Assembly: GCA_021811155.1 (NCBI GenBank)
Contig: JAJZPO010000027.1
Span: 1-34,040 of the forward strand
Reading direction: 5' to 3'
From: Bacillota bacterium
Lineage (GTDB): Bacteria; Bacillota; Desulfitobacteriia; Desulfitobacteriales; JAJXUE01
Length of the DNA: 34,040 nt
The notes beneath the pieces were generated by a model. That model saw nothing but the letters and a program-made list of their open reading frames with translations. It searched no databases and had not been told where the DNA came from. Positions 1 through 7,688 of this stretch are shown here, piece after piece. The translations under genes were made by a program, and so were the position numbers. Positions within the stretch are counted from its first letter, which is position 1. Each line of letters starts with the position of its first letter.

Positions 1-219
1 TGCGTATTTACAGTTGTATAAATTGATATTTACCGCTTCAATCAGGGCTTCATTATTCAGCTTGGTATATAAGATATGAAAGCCTGGTGAATTGGCCCTT
101 ACGTTCCTATACTGCTCAAGTGTGATACTGCCCGGCGGAGTATTCTCAATGTCGATTTCTACTTCATCAATGGAGACGAAAGGCTTAATCTTGGGCTTTG
201 TCGTGAACTGGACCACCAC
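1..219 (-). CDS. Unknown phage protein, 3' end cut by window edge
   Basis: A reading frame of 73 codons stays open from a GTG at 219 to the window edge. The GTG follows an AGGGGG ribosome site by five bases and sits directly after the stop codon of the upstream gene, typical of coupled phage genes. The visible protein begins VVVQFTTKPKIKPFVSIDEV and is mixed charged/hydrophobic with no motif I recognise. Function unknown; the C-terminus lies outside the window. Confidence 0.6.
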   Translation of the reverse strand, partial: MVVQFTTKPKIKPFVSIDEVEIDIENTPPGSITLEQYRNVRANSPGFHILYTKLNNEALIEAVNINLYNCKYA

Positions 220-420
220 TCATACCCCCTTCAAGGCGCACATTGTGCAAACAGCCTCGACCTTACCGGTAGCTACCAACTCCTTCAGCCCTGGCTGCTC
301 CCAACACTCTTCCCCGCATTTTGGGCAAGTAGTAAGTACCCAGTCTGCCCTAGCTGGTACATTTTTCGCTAGCGGCAGACATACATGGCCCGGCTCGCCG
401 TTCCAAGGTGCTATTCTCAT
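220..420 (-). CDS. Small zinc-ribbon protein
   Basis: The 66-residue protein has two CxxC knuckles, CPKC at about 33-36 and CTMC near 58-61, with a further Cys between them and one near the N-terminus. This suggests a single structural zinc site. The ATG at 420 follows an AGAGGCG ribosome site. It lies 13 bases after the HD-like gene and directly before the edge-truncated gene, in the same early operon. A small phage zinc-ribbon protein could bind nucleic acid or a host protein, but nothing here identifies the target. Confidence 0.7.
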   Translation of the reverse strand: MRIAPWNGEPGHVCLPLAKNVPARADWVLTTCPKCGEECWEQPGLKELVATGKVEAVCTMCALKGV

Positions 421-433
421 TTCATCACGCCTC

Positions 434-955
434 TCATTTTTTTGGGATCATGTATGGTGCCGCATCTGTACTCATTTCCTGGCCAATCTTGACTAGCCGA
501 CTCTTTACCCAGTCGAACCATTCTCTGTGCGGAAGGAATGTGGGAAAATAATTTCTCGCCACTTGTCTATATTCGGCTAATTCACCGCTCAGCCAGGCTC
601 TTGGTAGGTAAAACCACCAGGGTTCGTATTTGATGCTAAGCTTGTCCGCCCAACAAAGCCTGGAGGGCTGGACTCCCGCGCTCCTCGCATAATGTCGAGA
701 GTGGAGAAGGCACAGATAGAAATGCTCTTTGCCTAACCATTTTCTAGCCAATTCAGCCGCAAACTCAGGATGCCGTTCACCTTCTGGGCCATCCATGTTA
801 GGGCTAAACCAATAGCCCCAATCATGGATTATGATACAAACTAGCTCCTTCCAGCTTGGCTTGCCATAGAGCCTTCTCCATGCCAGGAGAACGGTTATCG
901 GGTGCCAAATAAACTGATGGACTCCAAAAAGTAAGCTTTTCTTCCCGACTTTCAC
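434..955 (-). CDS. HD-like putative phosphohydrolase of phage type
   Basis: I prefer the GTG at 955 (GGGGGG nine bases upstream) over the TTG at 976, giving 173 residues. An HD doublet lies at about 44-45 (IIIHDWGYW), a histidine in HPEFAAELA near 62, LLHSRHYAR at about 84-92 and WADKLS near 102-107. The order H-D, H, H, D resembles the metal-binding signature of HD phosphohydrolases, with unusual spacing and many tryptophans. HD proteins hydrolyse nucleotides or phosphodiesters, so a role in nucleotide metabolism during infection is possible. Membership in the HD superfamily is inferred from motif order only. Confidence 0.6.
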   Translation of the reverse strand: MKVGKKSLLFGVHQFIWHPITVLLAWRRLYGKPSWKELVCIIIHDWGYWFSPNMDGPEGERHPEFAAELARKWLGKEHFYLCLLHSRHYARSAGVQPSRLCWADKLSIKYEPWWFYLPRAWLSGELAEYRQVARNYFPTFLPHREWFDWVKSRLVKIGQEMSTDAAPYMIPKK

Positions 956-986
956 GTCCTCACGCCCCCCTCTCAACTTAATCTAA

Positions 987-1610
987 TCAACCTTTTCTTT
1001 GCCTTTTTCTCTCACCGATTTTGTTGTAAATATCAGCAATGACAATACCTGCCCTTGTTAACTCAGCATCATTTTGAATTAGATTGTGCTTATTTAACCT
1101 TACAAGCTGCTTTCGGGAAACCAGAAGAAGATTATTAATTTCAACATTCTTCTTGTTACCATCCCCGAAAATTAACACATGACCTTTTGGTACCGGCCCA
1201 TTTGTTGCCTCCCAAACGAGGATATGTTTTCCTTTCCACTTGTTTGGATCTGCAATTTTAACCTCTGGATAGCCGTCAGTATTAACTCTTTCGGAGCCAA
1301 CTGGCTTGTAATTCCACGGCTTGTTCCCTTTTTTGAATTGGGTTGATTCTCCGCCGCACGTAACTCCTTTTTTACCTTTGTTCCACGGGATTATGCCTTT
1401 CTTGAATTGCGTGGGCTTATATCCTGTATTAAGTCGACAATCAATGCCGTTGTGTAGTCCATGGCGGTCAGCAAGCGAAACCACTGCTGAAACCTTTAGG
1501 TTCATCCCGAACTGCTTGTTGAGCATATCAGTTAATTCTTTAAAGTGGCACCCGGAGATATTGGCTTTTATATAGTCGATATGTTCAGTGCTGTATTTGC
1601 GATTGCTCAT
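987..1610 (-). CDS. HNH homing-type endonuclease
   Basis: This 207-residue protein has a basic N-terminal half with helix-turn-helix character and two similar TQFKKG...PWN segments (about 68-77 and 90-99). An HNH-like core follows: VNTDGYPEVKI, then HILVWEATNGPVPKGHVLIF and GNKKNVEINNLLLVSR, with the His of the LVWE helix, His of GHV and Asn of NNL. This layout is typical of free-standing phage HNH endonucleases. ATG at 1610 follows GGGGGTTGATTT. It sits between a short unknown gene and the HD-like gene, a common place for a homing endonuclease to land. Catalysis is inferred from motifs. Confidence 0.8.
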   Translation of the reverse strand: MSNRKYSTEHIDYIKANISGCHFKELTDMLNKQFGMNLKVSAVVSLADRHGLHNGIDCRLNTGYKPTQFKKGIIPWNKGKKGVTCGGESTQFKKGNKPWNYKPVGSERVNTDGYPEVKIADPNKWKGKHILVWEATNGPVPKGHVLIFGDGNKKNVEINNLLLVSRKQLVRLNKHNLIQNDAELTRAGIVIADIYNKIGERKRQRKG

Positions 1611-1613
1611 AAA

Positions 1614-1865
1614 TCAACCCCCAAGTAATTCAAGCAATCTTCCCTTAGGTGGCTTTGCATCGTTAACCCTTATGTCACCGTCATTTATAGCTATATTTGC
1701 TTTTAATACAAGTGAGCCGTTCGCAATTACCTGCGTCGCAATGTCTGATACAGCTTTTGCCCTATTGATCTCCTCTTGCAATGCTTCCCCTTTCAGGTCC
1801 TCATCACCCAGACGCTCCAGCTGGGCGAATAAGTGATTATTCAAGTCGCCCAATGAATTTTTCAT
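1614..1865 (-). CDS. Short conserved phage protein, function unknown
   Basis: The 83-residue protein begins MKNSLGDLNNHLFAQLERL and has a charged amphipathic N-terminal half followed by a stretch rich in small hydrophobic residues (IANGSLVLKANIAI). ATG at 1865 is chosen because a run of Gs lies about nine bases upstream. A GTG at 1874 that overlaps the helicase stop as GTGA is an alternative. Proteins of this look are frequent in Firmicute phage early operons without known function. It lies directly downstream of the helicase, suggesting co-translation. Confidence 0.65.
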   Translation of the reverse strand: MKNSLGDLNNHLFAQLERLGDEDLKGEALQEEINRAKAVSDIATQVIANGSLVLKANIAINDGDIRVNDAKPPKGRLLELLGG

Positions 1866-1870
1866 CAGTT

Positions 1871-3484
1871 TCACGCCCCCCATCCAAAATCAACACTCGG
1901 CTTATATTCCGGTTTGTACTCATAGGGATTAATTTCATGCGGGACTTTCCAGCCGTTGGCGGCAATCCGGTCGATGAGCTTCTTGGCCGTCTCAAACTGC
2001 CAGGTGCCAACGTGTTGGAATCCTCGGCCCTCTAGGAAGCGAATCTGCTTCGGTGTTGTGAGCCCTTCCCAGCGACGCTTGTCCAGCCTGTCAAGCAATT
2101 TGGCAGCCTTGCCGGCAGACTCTATTTCGTCCGGTAAGATACCCAGCTTCTCAAGGGTACCAATCTGCTTCTCTGATGGTGGTCCCATTTCCCATCCAAA
2201 CGTCGGGACATAATTCGCCAGGTCTTCAGCCTGGATGCTCATTTCAAACTGCAGCGGATCGACCAGCTTGCGCTTACGGTGCTTCATTTCTGCCAGCTGC
2301 TTAGCCAAGGCTTCCTCGCGGGCTGAAACAACGTCTTCCTTGGCTTTGACTTCAGCTTCCTCCAGATCCACCGGGTAACCGGCAGCTTCAATATTCTCGG
2401 TCATCTTTTCCGCAACTTCCGGAGACTCGCAAATCAAGTGTGCCGGATGGCAGAGTTCATGGCGCTCTGTGTGCCAGAGGAAGTCTAGGAGCAGCAGGTA
2501 TTCTTTGCCGTCAAATAGCCGGGTGCCCCTTCCACACATTTGCGAATAAAGACTTCTCACCTTAGTTGGCCGGAGTACGACTATACAGTCCACTGACGGG
2601 CAGTCCCAGCCCTCAGTAAGCAGCATGGAGTTGCATAAAACGTTGTACTTGCCGGCTTCAAAGTCGGCCAGTATTTCGGCCCGGTCGCCGCTGTCGCCGT
2701 TTACTTCCGCAGCAGAAAATCCTTTACTGTTCAAAATGTCCCGGAATTTCTGGCTCGTTTTGATCAGCGGCAGGAACACTACGGTTTTTCTGTCCAGGCA
2801 GTACTTGGCCATCTCGTCGGCGATTTGATACAGATATGGATCTAGGACTGATCCTAAATCGCTGGCCTTAAAGTCTCCGGACTGCATGCCCACTCCGGTG
2901 AGGTCAAGCTTTAGTGGTATTGTCTGGGCCTTAATAGGGACCAGGTACCCGTCTTTGATGGCTTTGGGTAGCGTGTATTCGTATGCCAAGGATTCGAAGT
3001 ATTGGCCTAGGTTGCGCATATCACCCCTGTCAGGAGTGGCAGTAACTCCCAGCACTTTGGCCTGATCAAAGTATCCTAGCACCCGTTGATAGCTGTCAGA
3101 GAGGCAATGGTGGGACTCATCTACGATGATTGTCTTGAAATAATCTTTTGGGAACTGACTGAGCCGTTTCTCACGCATTAAGCTCTGGACAGAACCAACC
3201 ACAACACGGAACCATGTACCCAAGCAGGTTTCTTCTGCCTTTTCAGTAGCGCAACCCAGGCCAGTTGATTTAGAGAGTTTATCTGCTGCCTGATCAAGGA
3301 GCTCGCCCCGGTGAGCAAGTATTAAAACCCGCTCACCGTCGCGAACACAATCCTCTGAAATCTTGCTGAACAGGATGGTCTTGCCCGTACCAGTCGGCAG
3401 CACTGCAAGCGTCTTGGTGATCCCCTTGTCCCACTCTGTTTGTACTGCTTCCTTGGCCTCCCGCTGGTATGGTCTTAGTTCCAT
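1871..3484 (-). CDS. DEAD/DEAH-box superfamily 2 helicase
   Basis: The 537-residue protein is an SF2 helicase of the type-III-restriction/UvrB-like branch. Motif I PTGTGKT is at 30-36, motif II DESH at 122-125, motif III TATPDR at 148-153, and motif VI QMCGRGTRLF near 320. The C-terminal third, after about residue 410, is a separate charged helical region ending in a repeat-like segment (PPSEKQIGTLEKLGI, then TTPKQIRFLEGRGF), seen on several phage helicases. With DUF669 and the Sak4-like ATPase in the same operon it fits a phage replication/recombination module. ATG at 3484 directly follows the DUF669 gene. Strand-opening activity is inferred from family. Confidence 0.93.
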   Translation of the reverse strand: MELRPYQREAKEAVQTEWDKGITKTLAVLPTGTGKTILFSKISEDCVRDGERVLILAHRGELLDQAADKLSKSTGLGCATEKAEETCLGTWFRVVVGSVQSLMREKRLSQFPKDYFKTIIVDESHHCLSDSYQRVLGYFDQAKVLGVTATPDRGDMRNLGQYFESLAYEYTLPKAIKDGYLVPIKAQTIPLKLDLTGVGMQSGDFKASDLGSVLDPYLYQIADEMAKYCLDRKTVVFLPLIKTSQKFRDILNSKGFSAAEVNGDSGDRAEILADFEAGKYNVLCNSMLLTEGWDCPSVDCIVVLRPTKVRSLYSQMCGRGTRLFDGKEYLLLLDFLWHTERHELCHPAHLICESPEVAEKMTENIEAAGYPVDLEEAEVKAKEDVVSAREEALAKQLAEMKHRKRKLVDPLQFEMSIQAEDLANYVPTFGWEMGPPSEKQIGTLEKLGILPDEIESAGKAAKLLDRLDKRRWEGLTTPKQIRFLEGRGFQHVGTWQFETAKKLIDRIAANGWKVPHEINPYEYKPEYKPSVDFGWGA

Positions 3485-3486
3485 AG

Positions 3487-3951
3487 CTAAAACCTCCCAG
3501 CCTCAAAACCCTTGTTTGTGCCTGGCGCTGCTTCCGCCGGCTCGTAGAATTTTTTGATCTCGTTAATCTTAACGTCTTCTCCCTTATCGTTCTTCCATGA
3601 CCGAACCCCAACTTTACAGCGGCCTGTAGAGCCAACCACCTTACTCCAGTTCATTGTGACCTTTTCACCTTTTTTGCGTTGTCCGATGCCGGTAAAGAAG
3701 GCGCACAACAGGCCCTCGGTACTGCTGTGTAGAAAGAGATTGTGCTTAATGGTGGACATGCCAGCAGCGCCTTTGACTCTGATATGGACAATAGCCTTGT
3801 TGCACGCTGGTAGCTTGTCGCTGCCGTTGTGCCGGGCCCGTTCAAACTCCACCACTTCGAAATCGTAGTCACCTTCTGGTAGGAGTGTATAATCCGTACC
3901 GTCATTCTCGATTTGGTCATCCCAGCTTAATTCGCGTCCTTCATTTGCCAT
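3487..3951 (-). CDS. DUF669 family phage protein
   Basis: I place the start at the ATG at 3951 (MANEGRELSW) because GGAGG lies eight bases upstream; this gives 154 residues rather than 171. The segment LPEGDYDFEVVEFERARHNG with the following KAIVHIRVKG matches the pattern of DUF669 proteins, which are usually next to phage SF2 helicases and Sak4-type ATPases, as here. The family is suspected to bind single-stranded DNA or help annealing, but that is not established. It is the gene immediately before the helicase, three bases apart. Confidence 0.82.
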   Translation of the reverse strand: MANEGRELSWDDQIENDGTDYTLLPEGDYDFEVVEFERARHNGSDKLPACNKAIVHIRVKGAAGMSTIKHNLFLHSSTEGLLCAFFTGIGQRKKGEKVTMNWSKVVGSTGRCKVGVRSWKNDKGEDVKINEIKKFYEPAEAAPGTNKGFEAGRF

Positions 3952-3980
3952 TGATGTTTCCTCCAATTCGTTTAATTGTG

Positions 3981-4409
3981 TTACAGGCCTGGGAATTCCC
4001 AAAGACCTAAAGAGCCTTTGGCGGGGATTGGTTCGGGCAACTGCTTTACGTCCTCCAAGATCCAGGCGAAACGGCCGGGAGTGTAGTTGCCGAAAGCCTT
4101 TTCATTTTCCGATAAGGTAGCTGTAAATTCCGGTGTAATTGGTACCACATCGACTAAGTTGCAGGTTGCGATAATCTTTCCTAGTGGCAAATTCCAATCA
4201 GCACCCCAGGCTACTCCATACCCTAACTTCCTGAGAATTGTAAAAAATGGCTTAGTGAACACAAGCTTTTTGATAGCGGCAGTGACTCCTTTACTTGCAT
4301 GAATCGCCAAGGGTCCCCTATAGCTCGTGGCCCAGGACCTGGTTTCTATTCGCTTGGCGCCGATGGCTACCAAGGTAGCCCAGGGCTGGAGAAGTGAAAT
4401 CACTTTCAT
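3981..4409 (-). CDS. ASCH-domain protein
   Basis: The 142-residue protein has the ASCH signature: MKVISLLQPWATLVAIGAK at the N-terminus, IETRSWATSYRGPLAIHASK at about 21-40, a central strand region with GKIIATCNLVDV, and a WILEDVKQL segment near the end. ASCH domains adopt a PUA-like fold and are thought to bind RNA or modified bases. Phage copies are common among early genes. ATG at 4409 overlaps the end of the 63-residue gene upstream and has GAGGAAGC before it. The target in this phage is unknown. Confidence 0.9.
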   Translation of the reverse strand: MKVISLLQPWATLVAIGAKRIETRSWATSYRGPLAIHASKGVTAAIKKLVFTKPFFTILRKLGYGVAWGADWNLPLGKIIATCNLVDVVPITPEFTATLSENEKAFGNYTPGRFAWILEDVKQLPEPIPAKGSLGLWEFPGL

Positions 4410-4597
4410 GGTTGCTTCCTCACCTTCTTTAGGAATTTAGTAGCAAAACCCCCAGCTTTGCCTTCCAGCAGTACTACTTCTGTGCCACACAGGTTCCAAG
4501 GCTCGTTTGTTACGGTCCAGACTTTATCCGGATATGTTTCAGCTTCCAGGCATTTTATCATTACTACTTTGTCACCGGGTTTTAAATTCTTGGTCAT
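4406..4597 (-). CDS. Small beta-rich phage protein, unknown
   Basis: This 63-residue protein starts at ATG 4597 after CCGGAGG and overlaps the ASCH gene as ATGA. The sequence (LKPGDKVVMIKCLEAET, then KVWTVTNEP, then TEVVLLEGK, ending basic) looks like a small SH3/KOW-like beta barrel. No catalytic motif is visible. Its coupling to the ASCH gene suggests joint expression. Function unknown. Confidence 0.7.
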   Translation of the reverse strand: MTKNLKPGDKVVMIKCLEAETYPDKVWTVTNEPWNLCGTEVVLLEGKAGGFATKFLKKVRKQP

Positions 4598-4616
4598 TAT
4601 TAATACCTCCGGGATG

Positions 4617-4934
4617 TTAGTGCGAGGAGTGCTTTTTGCGGCGTGCTGTGTGTATTACCGGCAGGTGGTGCAGCTTTCGCCAGTTGTTGGATCTGTATTC
4701 AGAAATACGCTCGTATAAATACAAGTAGGGTTCCGCGAATTGCTGCAGCAGAGTTCCGAAGCCTGGGCCCATGACTTTGTTGATGGCGGCGAAAACCGGT
4801 GCAGCTAGTCCCGCCGGATCTGAAATACGGTTAATAGCCTCTCTCAGGTTTTGATCTCCTTCTCCTACTATCACTACCCGGGTTTTGTCCGGCTTTGTGC
4901 TGAGATCATAGCCCGTTGGGAAAATATCTCTCAT
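4617..4934 (-). CDS. Unknown phage protein
   Basis: A 105-residue protein begins at an ATG that overlaps the DHH gene stop (ATGA). The N-terminal part includes VVIVGEGDQNLREAI and ISDPAGLAAPVFAAINKVMG, and the C-terminal 20 residues are strongly basic with His and Arg. No known domain is recognised. It sits in the same operon between DHH and the ASCH pair. Confidence 0.6.
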   Translation of the reverse strand: MRDIFPTGYDLSTKPDKTRVVIVGEGDQNLREAINRISDPAGLAAPVFAAINKVMGPGFGTLLQQFAEPYLYLYERISEYRSNNWRKLHHLPVIHTARRKKHSSH

Positions 4935-5854
4935 GACTCACTGTCCTTCCCAAACAAAAGCTCATTCAGTTGCGCGAGAATCAGCGGGCTTAGCTGAAAC
5001 CCTGCTGCTGCCTGGTGGCCACCGCCGTCGAAGGCTTTGGCGATCTCCGAAACGTCTACTCCATTTTGCCGGCTGCGGAGCCCGACCCTTCGGTTTTTGA
5101 GGTCCACCATGATGACATAGTCAGCGTGCTCTAGATCTTGGTCCTCGAGAATTGTGTGGCCAAGCTGTGAATGGTATTGCTCAGCGAAGCAAAGGGCATA
5201 GGAACGGTCTTGGGAGTCGGAGAACCATTCTGTGGAGTGCTCTATTACTTCTTGGATGTACTGGTCTTGTTTCTCCTGCTCAAGCTCGATGAGGAGTTTT
5301 TCATAAGGCCGGAGTTGAGGGCTGGGGTCATCAGTAAAACGAGTGACGAACCGGTCAAATCCTATGCTGCGGAGAAGTTGGTTAAGGGTATTAGACAGAG
5401 GGTGTTGGTGTATCCAGAGATCATAGTCGTTAGCGTGCCAAACAAGGGTTGATAAAGGTGTTAGGTTAGGCATAGGGGTTGAAAGGTAATCAAATTTGTT
5501 ATCGGTTAGCCAATCATACATCAGCTGTGCTCCACATATTGATAAGTCTATCTTCGCGGCGTAGCCGTACTCCGCAAGGCCCATGGCTGTCTTGTGATGG
5601 TCAAAAAGGAAAACCTTACAGCTGGTGGTCTGGTTCACGAAAGTCAGCAGGCTAATAACTTGTTGATCCTGCGGCGAGATATCCGCGATGTACAGCTCAT
5701 CCGGAAGGCTGTCTTCCAGGATGTCTCTTATCCGGTTGTCTACCGTGTCATAGTTTTCGGAGTAATAGACGCCGTCCGGGAACCAGGTCTTAAACACAAC
5801 TGCGCACGCAGCGCCGTCGAAGTCAGAATGAGTCACTAAGATTTGTTTGGTCAC
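4931..5854 (-). CDS. DHH-family phosphoesterase
   Basis: The 307-residue protein has the DHH superfamily metal-binding motifs in order: THSDFDG (8-14), a conserved Asp in YIADIS (about 58), DHHKTA (85-90), and the C-terminal DHHA1 signature GGGHQAAAGF (277-286). It resembles the short DHH/DHHA1 phosphoesterases (RecJ/NrnA group) that cleave short oligonucleotides, single-stranded DNA or cyclic dinucleotides. GTG at 5854 follows AGAGGAG. It lies between the Sak4-like ATPase and small unknown genes, so DNA recombination is one reading; degrading a cyclic-dinucleotide signal is another. The sequence does not decide between these. Confidence 0.9.
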   Translation of the reverse strand: MTKQILVTHSDFDGAACAVVFKTWFPDGVYYSENYDTVDNRIRDILEDSLPDELYIADISPQDQQVISLLTFVNQTTSCKVFLFDHHKTAMGLAEYGYAAKIDLSICGAQLMYDWLTDNKFDYLSTPMPNLTPLSTLVWHANDYDLWIHQHPLSNTLNQLLRSIGFDRFVTRFTDDPSPQLRPYEKLLIELEQEKQDQYIQEVIEHSTEWFSDSQDRSYALCFAEQYHSQLGHTILEDQDLEHADYVIMVDLKNRRVGLRSRQNGVDVSEIAKAFDGGGHQAAAGFQLSPLILAQLNELLFGKDSES

Positions 5855-5878
5855 AGCTTTTCAACTCCTCTCTTTCGC

Positions 5879-6961
5879 TTAAAACGGTTCCCGCTGCGTC
5901 TTAATCAGCTCAAACACTTGCGTCCAGGCGCCGACCAGAACGCCGGAAATGAAATTTGGGTCATAGTTTTCGATGGGCGTATTGGCAGGGTAATAGCCTT
6001 TACTGCTGACTGCCTGCTGGATCTCCGGAATGGTGACGTCATTGGCCCTCATTAGGTCAGCCAGGGGCTTGGGCACCAACTCATAGAGGTCTTTAGCTGG
6101 CTCTTTCTTTGGCGGCTCCGGAGCCGGTTGCTGTGTCCTAGGTGGTTCTTGTCTCGGCGGCTCTTGCCTCGGTGGATCCTGTCGTGGTGGTTCTTGAGGC
6201 GGAGCCGGTGGCGGCGTTTCAACTGGTTTTGAAACTGGAGCCGAACCTGCTGGAATGCAGTGCTGAATCGCCGCAAATTCAAATGGCAGTTCTTCGGCCA
6301 GGCCGTGCCGGTTCTTGGCATCCCAGCATGGATGGTGGGCAGTGTACATGACACGCTTGCCGCCCTGGGCTTTGCCCTTTTTGTCTTTTTCGTCTGCTTT
6401 AACGACATAGGTCTTATAGTTTGCAAAGAGAACTATGTCGGCCCACTCTCGGACCATAGGAGAAACCTGTTTTGTCATTTTCATTTCCCAGCGGTCATAA
6501 CTGGGCATTTCGTCAGGTTGCTCGAATTTCCGCATCTGAGCATGGGCAGTAATCACAACGTTGACACCGCGGTCAACCAGGTCCTCCAATAGGTTCAAAA
6601 GTTTTCCGAATTCTTCAGCCGCGTAAGTGTAGCCCTTACCGTATCCGAAGTCCTCAATACCATCTTTCTTTCTTGTTGCGCATAACTCCCTGACACATAG
6701 CTTTTCCGCCCAATCGCCAGTGTCAATAACGAAAGTCCCTATCTCGTGAGGATTCCTGATATAATAGCGGACCTGTTCCAGGATCATAGTCCAGCTGCTT
6801 GGCTTCTGGGTTCGGGAAACATTTAACCGTTTTGTGCTGCCCTCGGTATCACAGAATTTTGCCCTTGGGAACTGGGAAGCAAAAGTTGACTTCCCAATCC
6901 CTTCCGGTCCGTAGATAACAACCTTTTGGGCGCTCTCGAGAATTCCATCAGTTCCCTGCAT
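5879..6961 (-). CDS. Sak4-like RecA-fold ATPase (AAA_24 type)
   Basis: With the ATG at 6961 the protein has about 360 residues; starts at 6970 or 6979 cannot be excluded. Walker A is GPEGIGKST at 18-26 and a Walker B-like TFVIDTGDW at about 77-84. The core resembles phage Sak4-type single-strand annealing/recombination ATPases. After about residue 245 a low-complexity tail rich in Pro, Arg, Gln and Glu follows (repeated PPRQEPPRQ units), then a folded-looking C-terminal piece. The gene overlaps the HD gene upstream and precedes the DHH gene; DUF669 and helicase follow further down. A recombination or replication-mediator role is likely by family. Confidence 0.85.
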   Translation of the reverse strand: MQGTDGILESAQKVVIYGPEGIGKSTFASQFPRAKFCDTEGSTKRLNVSRTQKPSSWTMILEQVRYYIRNPHEIGTFVIDTGDWAEKLCVRELCATRKKDGIEDFGYGKGYTYAAEEFGKLLNLLEDLVDRGVNVVITAHAQMRKFEQPDEMPSYDRWEMKMTKQVSPMVREWADIVLFANYKTYVVKADEKDKKGKAQGGKRVMYTAHHPCWDAKNRHGLAEELPFEFAAIQHCIPAGSAPVSKPVETPPPAPPQEPPRQDPPRQEPPRQEPPRTQQPAPEPPKKEPAKDLYELVPKPLADLMRANDVTIPEIQQAVSSKGYYPANTPIENYDPNFISGVLVGAWTQVFELIKTQREPF

Positions 6962-7688
6962 CAATTTCACTAACCTCACTTTCTAAAATATTGCCTGCCT
7001 CAAAGTCAGCCGTGGAAAGAAGTGTTACTAGGGGCGTCATTTTGCAAGCATTGTTAAAGGCCCATCGGCCGGAATAGTCGCTGAAGTCCCAGGCCCCCAT
7101 GTGCCACCGAATTGCAAGTTTTTCATGGTCAGTAAGCTTAATGAAATCCTGCAAAATGCTTAGTGACTTCTCTCCATGGCCAAGAGGCAACTTGTCTTCC
7201 ACTGAATACGCAATTGGTAACACCGGTACCGGATCCTGGGGACGGTTCTTGAGCCAGTCAATCAAGATCGTTGCGTTTCCAGTAGGAATTGACCGCTTGA
7301 ACCGTCCATCCTCGAGTAATTTCTCGTCCATTCCTTCAACCAGGCGACCCCTTTGCCCCCATAGGCTATTGAGATAGCTGAATTGGGCATCACTGCACGG
7401 TTCGCCGCCCTCATGGTAGAAGTTGACCTTGCATAGGTCATGGCCCAGGCCGCAGATGATCACCGATTCTGCCGGAACATTGACTCCAAATCTAAATACC
7501 TTTTCACACAAGAGCCGGTAGACATTCAGACTGTGTTCGGCCAGGCCCCCGGGCTTGGCCAGGTGATGCTTGGTGGAGCAGGGAGCAGTGTAATAATCCG
7601 AATCGATTAAGAAGTGGGCCAGGTACGGCATCCCTGGCCTGTCAACTCGCGCCCAAAGGTCGATGATTATCTCTCTCAGATCGGTCAC
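6948..7688 (-). CDS. HD-domain phosphohydrolase
   Basis: The 246-residue protein has clear HD-domain motifs: GGLAEHSLNVYRLL with His at 52, the doublet GLGHDLCKVNFY at 83-84, later histidines (DHEKLAIRWHMG), and a late Asp in STADFEAGNI. HD proteins hydrolyse nucleotides or phosphodiesters with bound metal. Phage versions often modify nucleotide pools. GTG at 7688 directly follows the stop of the SMC-like gene. The substrate is unknown. Confidence 0.88.
   Translation of the reverse strand: MTDLREIIIDLWARVDRPGMPYLAHFLIDSDYYTAPCSTKHHLAKPGGLAEHSLNVYRLLCEKVFRFGVNVPAESVIICGLGHDLCKVNFYHEGGEPCSDAQFSYLNSLWGQRGRLVEGMDEKLLEDGRFKRSIPTGNATILIDWLKNRPQDPVPVLPIAYSVEDKLPLGHGEKSLSILQDFIKLTDHEKLAIRWHMGAWDFSDYSGRWAFNNACKMTPLVTLLSTADFEAGNILESEVSEIDAGN

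Noticed and set aside
92-496. 134-residue plus-strand frame at the left edge
   Set aside because: Antisense to three packed minus-strand genes, Ser/Thr-rich with no ribosome site; a shadow.
3333-3635. 100-residue minus-strand frame overlapping DUF669 and the helicase
   Set aside because: Out of register with both real genes, no ribosome site, and sequence low in protein-like pattern.
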